Assembly (NCBI GenBank): GCA_030827745.1
Contig: JAURDW010000011.1
Span: 1 to 42,146, forward strand
Direction of reading: 5' to 3'
DNA: 42,146 nt
From: Candidatus Poseidonia sp.
GTDB lineage: Archaea > Thermoplasmatota > Poseidoniia > Poseidoniales > Poseidoniaceae
In this document: positions 35,746-42,146 of the stretch, one piece after another
How positions within the stretch are numbered: position 1 is the first letter of the stretch
How the letters are laid out: every line of letters starts with the position of its first letter
Notes under the pieces: model-generated
What the model was told of the DNA's origin: nothing
What the model saw: only the letters and a program-made list of their open reading frames with translations
The model's database searches: none
Position numbers and translations under genes: made by a program

Positions 35746-37137
35746 ATGCCCGTTTACCAACACACCGCCCGTTTTGAGGTCCCCGTTGAGGACCTTTGGG
35801 CATGGTACGACAGCCCGGGGGCGTTCCGACGTATCATGCCGGAATGGGAAGGGATTCAACCGGTTGAAGCCGGGGCCCTCGTGGACGACGCTCGCACCCG
35901 TTTTCGCATTCGCCTTGGCCCTCTGCGACCCATGTGGGTGGCCCGTCACCACGGCGTCAAGCCGGGCGAAGTGTTCAACGATGTTATGGAAAAAGGACCC
36001 TTTGGTGCGTGGGACCACGAGCACCGTTTCAAGCCAATTGACGCTTCGTCAAGCGAACTTTGCGACTCCGTCCAGTGGCGTTTGCCCTTTCATCCGCTGA
36101 CGTTTTGGACCGCGCCTTTCACTGTAAAAGGGCGTCTGAACCAAATGTTTGCCTACCGCACAGACCGCGTGCAAAGCGACTTACGTCGCATCAAGGCCTT
36201 TGCCCATCTGCCGCGTCAGAAGGTTTTGGTGAGCGGTTCAACGGGCCTCATCGGCCTGCAGTTGTGCGCCTTCTTGGCTGCTGCTGGCCATTCGGTCACC
36301 CGCTTGGTCCGGCCTTCAACCGTTTTGCCAGACGATGCCAAAAACGACGACGTGGTCGTGTGGAACGACCGCACCGGTGAGGTTCTGGAAGGTGATTTGA
36401 ACGGGTTTGACACCGTGATTCACCTCGCTGGTGCTGGCATCGGGGACAAGCGCTGGAACGCCAAACGCAAAGACCTCATCGTCAGCAGTCGAACCGTTCC
36501 GACCGCACATCTTGCACAATCTTTAGCCTCCCTTGAGCAGCCACCGGGTGCCTTCCTTTGCGGGTCTGCCATCGGCTATTACGGCAACCGAGGGGATGAG
36601 GCGCTGAGCGAATCCTCATCTCCCGGAGAGAACTTCTTGGCGGAAACCTGCGTGGCCTGGGAAGCGGCAGCCCAGCCTGCTGTCGATGCAGGCATCCGAA
36701 CCGTCTTCCTTCGAACAGGCATCGTCACCACGCCGATGGGCGGTGCCCTTCAGAAACTGCTGCTGCCCACCAAACTCGGCGGTGGCGGGCCTGCTGGAGG
36801 GGGAAAACAGTACTATTCGTGGATTTCCCTTGCGGACCAGATTTACGCCACGCATCACCTGATGATGACGTCATCGTGCGACGGTGTGTACAACCTCACC
36901 GCTCCTTCGCCTGTGACGCAAAAAACATACGCAAAAACGCTGGGACGGGTGCTGCGACGTCCTGCTTTTGCCCCTGCACCCGGTTTCGCCCTACGTCTGT
37001 TGCTGGGGGAAATGGCCCAAGCTTTGGTGCTGGACGGCCAACGGGTTTTGCCCAACCGTTTGTTGGAAAGTGGCTACATCTTCGAACACGAAGAGCTCGA
37101 AACCTGTCTTCGGCAATGCCTCGGCCGCCAGAAATGA
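35746..37137 (+). CDS. SRPBCC domain fused to TIGR01777/SDR39U1-type epimerase
   Basis: N-terminal SRPBCC-like MPVYQHTARFEVPVEDLWAWYDSPGAFRRIMPEWEGI...; C-terminal KVLVSGSTGLIGLQLCAFLAAAGHSVTRLVR...VIHLAGAGIGDKRWNAKRKDLIVSSR...GSAIGYYGNRGDEALSE. Confidence 0.92.
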   Translation: MPVYQHTARFEVPVEDLWAWYDSPGAFRRIMPEWEGIQPVEAGALVDDARTRFRIRLGPLRPMWVARHHGVKPGEVFNDVMEKGPFGAWDHEHRFKPIDASSSELCDSVQWRLPFHPLTFWTAPFTVKGRLNQMFAYRTDRVQSDLRRIKAFAHLPRQKVLVSGSTGLIGLQLCAFLAAAGHSVTRLVRPSTVLPDDAKNDDVVVWNDRTGEVLEGDLNGFDTVIHLAGAGIGDKRWNAKRKDLIVSSRTVPTAHLAQSLASLEQPPGAFLCGSAIGYYGNRGDEALSESSSPGENFLAETCVAWEAAAQPAVDAGIRTVFLRTGIVTTPMGGALQKLLLPTKLGGGGPAGGGKQYYSWISLADQIYATHHLMMTSSCDGVYNLTAPSPVTQKTYAKTLGRVLRRPAFAPAPGFALRLLLGEMAQALVLDGQRVLPNRLLESGYIFEHEELETCLRQCLGRQK

Positions 37138-37198
37138 ACCGCTTCATCCCAAACTTTTGCAGGGGTGGTTTTGATAATCCAAGAGGCCATCAGCAACC

Positions 37199-39715
37199 AT
37201 GCGTCGCACCCTCGTGGTGGCCCTTCTCGCGGCGTTTCTCTTGAGCATCCTTCCCACCGCAGCAGCCGACAACTCCCCAACGAGCGCGAACGGTCTGACC
37301 GACGGTGTTTCCTCCAGCGGGTATGTCTGCGACCCAGACGGTTGCTCACCCAACGACAAGACGGACTACTGGAAGATTCAGGGGAAGAAGGGCGATATCG
37401 TCCGAGTTTCCTTTTCCGGTAGCATGAACAACGCCGCTTGGTGGTGCCCCGGTGACGGGTGGATTGGAACGTTTACGATGGGTTCGGTGACCTCCAATGT
37501 TGACGACACCAACCCGACAGCCTCGCTTTCAACCACCCTTGCCACGGCAGGCGAAATTTTGCTCAAGGTGGAGGGTGGGGATTCGTGGTGCAACGACGGA
37601 TTTGACTACACACTCACCCCAAGCATCGACAAGACCAACCGAGACACGGACGAGGACGGTTTCGTTGACACCGAAGACGATTGTGTCGTGTTGGTGGGGA
37701 CCTCCACCAACGACCGAAAAGGATGCACAGATGACGACGGGGACGGTTGGTCCAACCCCGACGGGGGATGGGGTGTGCAGAACGGCGCTGATGCTTTTTC
37801 CAACGATGCCTCGCAATGGTTGGACTCCGACAACGACGGGTACGGTGACAACCTCGAAGGCTTTCAGGGCGACCATTGCACCTACAGCCGCGGCTATTCC
37901 TCAGCGGATCGATTCGGATGCATTGACACGGACGGCGACGGGTTTTCTGACCCTGACCCCGCCGGCTTGAACGGTTTCGTTCCATGGTTCGCCCACCCGG
38001 TGGGTCATGCCGACGCTTTCGCAAACGACATGACGCAGTGGAACGACACCGACGATGACGGCTACGGTGACAACTGGGCCGATGCAACGCTCAATGCGAC
38101 GCGTCACGAGTGGGGTATCGGCCTCTTCGTTGACAACGCCACCACCCCAGACGCTTGCCCGTTTGTCCGAGGTGGCTCTTTTGCCGACCGTTTTGGTTGC
38201 CCCGACGCTGACGGGGACGCTTACTCCGACGGGGATGAAAACTGGACACAAGAGAACGGGTCCGATGCCTTCCCGACCGAGCCCACGCAGTGGTTGGATA
38301 CCGACCGTGACGGTTGGGGAGACAATCAAACCCTCGGAGCGAAGCGGATTGATGATTTCCCCTTCAACCCGACCCAATGGCGCGACACGGACCGCGACGG
38401 TTGGGGGGACAACCAAACCTACGGGGCAACACAAATCGATGATTTTCCCTTTGTTCCATCCCAATTCCGGGACACCGATGGCGACGGCTACGGGGATAAC
38501 CTGACCGGATTTGAAGGCGATGTCTGCCCCGAATCCACGCCAGAAGAGGTCGATTCTGGATGGATCAGCCGCTTTGACCGCTTGGGCTGTCGTGATGTGG
38601 ACAGCGACGGCTATTCCGACCCAACTGAATTGTGGGCGTCCCATCCGACGGGATTTGCCGACGCTTTTCCCGAAGACGCTTCGCAATGGCACGACACGGA
38701 CGACGATGGTTTCGGTGACAATACCGAGTATTTTGACGGCCAGACCTGGCGCCCATCGTACCGACCCGACGGTTGCCGTACCACGCTCGGAAACTCGACC
38801 TTTGATCGCTGGGGGTGCCCCGATGCCGATGGAGATGGATGGTCGGACCCCACCGCTTCCTGGCTGGCAAGCCCGGGAGGCTCCGGCGATGCATGGCCTC
38901 AAGACCCGACCCAATGGCACGACGGCGACGGTGACGGCCGGGGGGACAACCCGCGAGGCACCACTGCCGATGTCTGTCCTGACATCGCTGGCACCTCCGT
39001 CGGCCCTTCATCAGGCGGTGACCGCTGGGGCTGCAAGGACACCGACGGCGACGGCTGGTCCGACCTTGGGGATGCCTTCATCCACGAACCCTCTCAATGG
39101 CGCGACTCCGACGGGGACGGTTATGGCGACCGCCTTGCGGGGCATCAAGGCGACGCCTGTCCCGAAACACGAGGGACATCCTTGCTTGATCGCCTCGGTT
39201 GCAGGGACACCGACGGCGACGGCTGGTCCGACCCTTCGCCCTCCTGGCCTGCGCACCCCTACGGGAGTGGCGATGCTTTTCCCACCGAAGCCTTGCAGTG
39301 GCGAGATTCCGACCAAGACGGTTTTGGAGACCTTCCTCTCGGAGCGTTTCGCGACGATTGTCCCGATGAGCCAGGCACCTCGAAACGGGACGTCCAAGGT
39401 TGCCCAGACGACAACGGTGACGGCTGGTCCAACGAATACGGAGAATTGGCCGCAGCCATTGCCATCATGGGCGAGGACCCGGCAGCATCCTGGCTGACCT
39501 ATGCCGTCATCGGGACCGGATTTCTCCTCGGTGCCTTGGGTGCACTGATCGTTCGAGGCTCTCGCCGCCGTGCGGCCTACATGGAGCAAATCATGGCCAC
39601 GAAGGAAATGGATTTGCTGATGTCAGCAGAGGTTCCTCAACCTGTTCCTCAACTGATTCCTATTGACGAACTTCCGCCGCTGCCGCTCTTGCCGGGGGGT
39701 GATGGTCATGCGTAG
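37199..39715 (+). CDS. Surface protein with Trp-containing thrombospondin type 3-like calcium repeats and C-terminal TM anchor
   Basis: Signal MRRTLVVALLAAFLLSILPTAAA; nine copies of a (S/T)Q(W/F)xDxDxDGxGD unit alternating with GCxDxDGDGxSDP units; C-terminal LTYAVIGTGFLLGALGALIVRGSRRR. Confidence 0.9.
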   Translation: MRRTLVVALLAAFLLSILPTAAADNSPTSANGLTDGVSSSGYVCDPDGCSPNDKTDYWKIQGKKGDIVRVSFSGSMNNAAWWCPGDGWIGTFTMGSVTSNVDDTNPTASLSTTLATAGEILLKVEGGDSWCNDGFDYTLTPSIDKTNRDTDEDGFVDTEDDCVVLVGTSTNDRKGCTDDDGDGWSNPDGGWGVQNGADAFSNDASQWLDSDNDGYGDNLEGFQGDHCTYSRGYSSADRFGCIDTDGDGFSDPDPAGLNGFVPWFAHPVGHADAFANDMTQWNDTDDDGYGDNWADATLNATRHEWGIGLFVDNATTPDACPFVRGGSFADRFGCPDADGDAYSDGDENWTQENGSDAFPTEPTQWLDTDRDGWGDNQTLGAKRIDDFPFNPTQWRDTDRDGWGDNQTYGATQIDDFPFVPSQFRDTDGDGYGDNLTGFEGDVCPESTPEEVDSGWISRFDRLGCRDVDSDGYSDPTELWASHPTGFADAFPEDASQWHDTDDDGFGDNTEYFDGQTWRPSYRPDGCRTTLGNSTFDRWGCPDADGDGWSDPTASWLASPGGSGDAWPQDPTQWHDGDGDGRGDNPRGTTADVCPDIAGTSVGPSSGGDRWGCKDTDGDGWSDLGDAFIHEPSQWRDSDGDGYGDRLAGHQGDACPETRGTSLLDRLGCRDTDGDGWSDPSPSWPAHPYGSGDAFPTEALQWRDSDQDGFGDLPLGAFRDDCPDEPGTSKRDVQGCPDDNGDGWSNEYGELAAAIAIMGEDPAASWLTYAVIGTGFLLGALGALIVRGSRRRAAYMEQIMATKEMDLLMSAEVPQPVPQLIPIDELPPLPLLPGGDGHA

Positions 39716-41006
39716 CACGGCGTGGGCCGCCGTTGTCCTCTTCCTGCTCACCCTTTGCGGGCCGTTGGCTACGGTGGCGGGTGAATTGACGACCGAAGAG
39801 CGTCTTGCGGAACAGGGTCTCACCGTCCTCGCCTTGCGCAACGACACCATTGACACCGACCAAGACGGCGACATCGATGCGATTCGCGTCGTGGTTGTCC
39901 TCAACTCAACGGCATCCCAAAACGACCTGATTGTCAAACTGCGCGGACTCCACAAGGAGCGGGAAGTCCTTGAGGTCGCTGAAGTCTCTTTTTCGGGTCA
40001 AACGAACCTCTCCTTGGTCTACGATGCTTGGTCCAAAGGTGAACACCGGTTGCGGTTGGACTTCTTTGATGAAAATGGAGAGTTCATCGCATCCAACCCG
40101 TTGCCCACGTTCGTTCTCACGCCAGCGCTCAGCGTCCCGACCGTTCAGCTGAACCTGCTGGCGAACGAAGCGATTCAGACCGGCGAGGCGTGCCAAATCG
40201 AACGGGTCTTCCTCGATGAAACGGGGCCGAGGTACGGGGCATCGGGTGTGCGGACGTTCTCCGGTGCGCCTTTTAGCGTGCTTGATGGTCACGAAACACT
40301 GGACTGCTCCTCGTGGCCAGCAGGGTCCTATGCACTGAAGGAAACGTACCGAAACGGTCTGGGCCAAACTGCGGAATCAACGCTCAATTTCACCATCACC
40401 AACCGCCCCGCACCTGAATTTTCCCTGGCCCTCCTCGGCCATGAAAACACCACGAATCTGCCTTGCAAAGTCACGATGGTCGCCGAGTCAACCTCCGACA
40501 CCTCGACATGGACCAAACACTGGACCATCAAAGGCAAGCACGTCGAGGGCGCAAACACCACATCGTTGGATTGCTCTCAACTTCCGGCTGGGGCATACCT
40601 CATCGGGCTTGAGGTCATGAACGACAAGATGATCACCTCAAAGCAGGGGGTGAATCTGATTCGTCTTCCTTCCGCAGACATGTCTGGAAACGAGACGGCG
40701 AACGCGCCCTCCGCATCCTTGGGTGAAGACACCCCCACCGAATCCGTAGGCTGGCTTTCCATCGGCATCCTCGCGCTTATCGTGACGGTTGTGGTCTTCA
40801 TGGCCTTTGTCCGAGAACGCCGGTTGGAGCCGCTTGAGTTGCCTCATCTTGGCCCTGCTCCGCAGGTGTTGCCGGACGGGACACCGGATGCCGGAGGCCT
40901 TCCTGCCATCACCGACGACCAAGGTGTCCTTTGGCGCCAGCACCCCGACGGGGCATTGGATTGGTGGGATGCAACCTGGCAAATCTGGCAGGGGTGGGAA
41001 GAATGA
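39702..41006 (+). CDS. Membrane-anchored surface protein with WW-like cytoplasmic C-terminal tail
   Basis: Signal MRSTAWAAVVLFLLTLCGPLATVAG, C-terminal TM VGWLSIGILALIVTVVVFMAFVRERR, tail DDQGVLWRQHPDGALDWWDATWQIWQGWEE. Start 39702 or 39708, overlapping the upstream stop. Confidence 0.82.
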   Translation: MVMRSTAWAAVVLFLLTLCGPLATVAGELTTEERLAEQGLTVLALRNDTIDTDQDGDIDAIRVVVVLNSTASQNDLIVKLRGLHKEREVLEVAEVSFSGQTNLSLVYDAWSKGEHRLRLDFFDENGEFIASNPLPTFVLTPALSVPTVQLNLLANEAIQTGEACQIERVFLDETGPRYGASGVRTFSGAPFSVLDGHETLDCSSWPAGSYALKETYRNGLGQTAESTLNFTITNRPAPEFSLALLGHENTTNLPCKVTMVAESTSDTSTWTKHWTIKGKHVEGANTTSLDCSQLPAGAYLIGLEVMNDKMITSKQGVNLIRLPSADMSGNETANAPSASLGEDTPTESVGWLSIGILALIVTVVVFMAFVRERRLEPLELPHLGPAPQVLPDGTPDAGGLPAITDDQGVLWRQHPDGALDWWDATWQIWQGWEE

Positions 41007-41866
41007 CGCCACTTGAAACGGCTGGACTTGCCGGTGCAGCGTTCATTGCGGCCTTCGTCCTTCGTCTGGTCTATGTTTGGCGTACTCGGATTCGTCCCTT
41101 GCAACCCTCATTGGACTTGGTTTGGGCGGCCGATTGTGAACACCTAACCACCGCAACGGTTGTGGACAACGACATCACTTTCCGCATGGTGCGGGATTTT
41201 ACTTGGCGAACGACCCGAGACCGTGATGAGCGTTGGGAGCCCGAAGTGAAGGTGAGGTTGGATGAACTCAAAGACATCTGGTTCATGGTTGACCATTTCC
41301 ATTCCTTGAAAGGCTTGGCCCACACGTACTTGACGTTTGAATTTGAAAACGGGACATGCCTTTCGTTCTCGTTTGAAACGCGCCGGGAACAAGGCGAGCG
41401 CTACCATCCATGGGACGGCATGTGGCGTGCTTACGAACTCTATCTGCTCGTTGGCTTTGAGCGGGATGTCACCGGATTACGAACCCACGCTCGTAAAAAC
41501 AAGGATTACATGTTTCGGGCCGTGACACCTCCGGGGAAAGACAAGGCTCTCTTGCTTGGCTTGATTGCGAAGCTGAACCAACTTGCTGAGCATCCCGAGT
41601 GGTATCACTCGTTGCTGACCACGTGCAACACGTCCATCGTCCGTATCGTCAACCAAGTCACCCCGGGACGTATTCCATTTCTTTGGCGAAACTTCCTGCC
41701 GGGATACACACCCAAGGCTGCACACAGGCTCAAGTTGATCGAGGATTGGGGCGGGCTTGAGCAGACCCTTGAAGCCGCACGCATCGACGAAAAGGCTCAG
41801 GCCTGGGACGGCGAAAGTGATTACTCCGCCATGCTTCGCTCGTTTCTCCCTCAGTCCCCGAGGTAA
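41003..41866 (+). CDS. DUF4105 / Lnb N-terminal-domain-like membrane protein
   Basis: DITFRMVRDFTWRTTRDRDERWEPEVKVRLDELKDIWFMVDHFHSLKGLAHTYLTFEFENGTCLSFSFETRREQGERYHPWDGMWRAYELYLLVGFERDVTGLRTHARK resembles the DUF4105 pattern; ATGA overlap with upstream gene. Confidence 0.78.
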   Translation: MTPLETAGLAGAAFIAAFVLRLVYVWRTRIRPLQPSLDLVWAADCEHLTTATVVDNDITFRMVRDFTWRTTRDRDERWEPEVKVRLDELKDIWFMVDHFHSLKGLAHTYLTFEFENGTCLSFSFETRREQGERYHPWDGMWRAYELYLLVGFERDVTGLRTHARKNKDYMFRAVTPPGKDKALLLGLIAKLNQLAEHPEWYHSLLTTCNTSIVRIVNQVTPGRIPFLWRNFLPGYTPKAAHRLKLIEDWGGLEQTLEAARIDEKAQAWDGESDYSAMLRSFLPQSPR

Positions 41867-42146
41867 CCGTGCAGGATCAACAACTTGCCGGATTCAAAGC
41901 TCACCTCAATCACATCCTTTGTGGCTTGATTGTGCACGCCCTGTGATCCCGCTTGAAGAACAGCACCGTCAAGTTCCCACGTCGCCCCTCGGAGGGAAAC
42001 ACCGCGGGCTTCGCTCGGCGTAAATACGGAGAAAATCCCCTGATGGCCTACTTCTATAGAGGATGGAGCCCCCGGTTGGAGGAAGCGATGAACATGCTCG
42101 GGACCCAGGCAGACGACCTCCAACGTTGCTCGGCTGCACTCCAAAA
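41851..42146 (-). CDS. 3' part of an uncharacterised protein (5' end outside window)
   Basis: Open frame to window edge; ends ...QATKDVIEVSFESGKLLILHGYLGD*. Convergent 16-bp overlap with the DUF4105 gene. Confidence 0.5.
   Translation of the reverse strand, partial: LECSRATLEVVCLGPEHVHRFLQPGAPSSIEVGHQGIFSVFTPSEARGVSLRGATWELDGAVLQAGSQGVHNQATKDVIEVSFESGKLLILHGYLGD

Noticed and set aside
37901-38920. 339-aa minus-strand ORF (and 38511-39497 plus-frame ORF) in the Ca-repeat gene
   Set aside because: Apparent repeats in these frames simply mirror the DxDGDG codon repeats of the true frame.
37619-39450. Possible CRISPR or DNA tandem repeat array
   Set aside because: Periodicity is at protein level with degenerate codons and variable spacing; no identical DNA repeats with unique spacers.
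1-42146. tRNA, rRNA, transposase, integrase or prophage features
   Set aside because: No cloverleaf-like segments, rRNA signatures, IS-type inverted repeats or recombinase motifs were recognised by eye; a tRNAscan/Infernal run would be needed to exclude small RNAs.

Overview
This 42-kb GC-rich window is densely coding and looks archaeal. The combination of a Trm5/Tyw2-type methyltransferase, TrmB and Lrp-type regulators, stand-alone RAM domains, TATA boxes about 26 bp upstream of start codons, and very large C-terminally anchored surface proteins suggests a marine Thermoplasmatota / Marine Group II (Poseidoniales)-like genome. That taxonomic placement is inference. I support about 32 protein-coding genes and find no rRNA, tRNA, CRISPR array or transposon. 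Recognisable genes include phosphoglycerate mutase (5' partial), tungsten-type aldehyde:ferredoxin oxidoreductase, a DUF1499 protein, a JAMM/MPN+ protease, a stand-alone receiver domain, a CocE/S15 hydrolase, an exported cyclophilin, a Trm5/Tyw2-like methyltransferase, UvrC, a wHTH-STAND NTPase, two RAM-domain proteins, GT2 and GT4 glycosyltransferases, a BNR-repeat lipoprotein, crtB, crtI, an ABC1/UbiB kinase, TrmB, a peroxiredoxin, ribA, a NUDIX hydrolase, a class II photolyase, an SRPBCC-SDR39U1 fusion, a Trp-containing TSP3-like calcium-repeat surface protein and a DUF4105/Lnb-like membrane protein. The most interesting regions are (i) a compact light/oxidative-stress island (about 27.2-37.1 kb) with a striking palindrome between the crtI TATA box and its start codon, (ii) a translationally coupled three-gene surface module (37.2-41.9 kb), (iii) a WW-like aromatic C-terminal tail shared by two unrelated proteins, and (iv) a JAMM protease whose start codon overlaps that of a divergent acidic protein gene.
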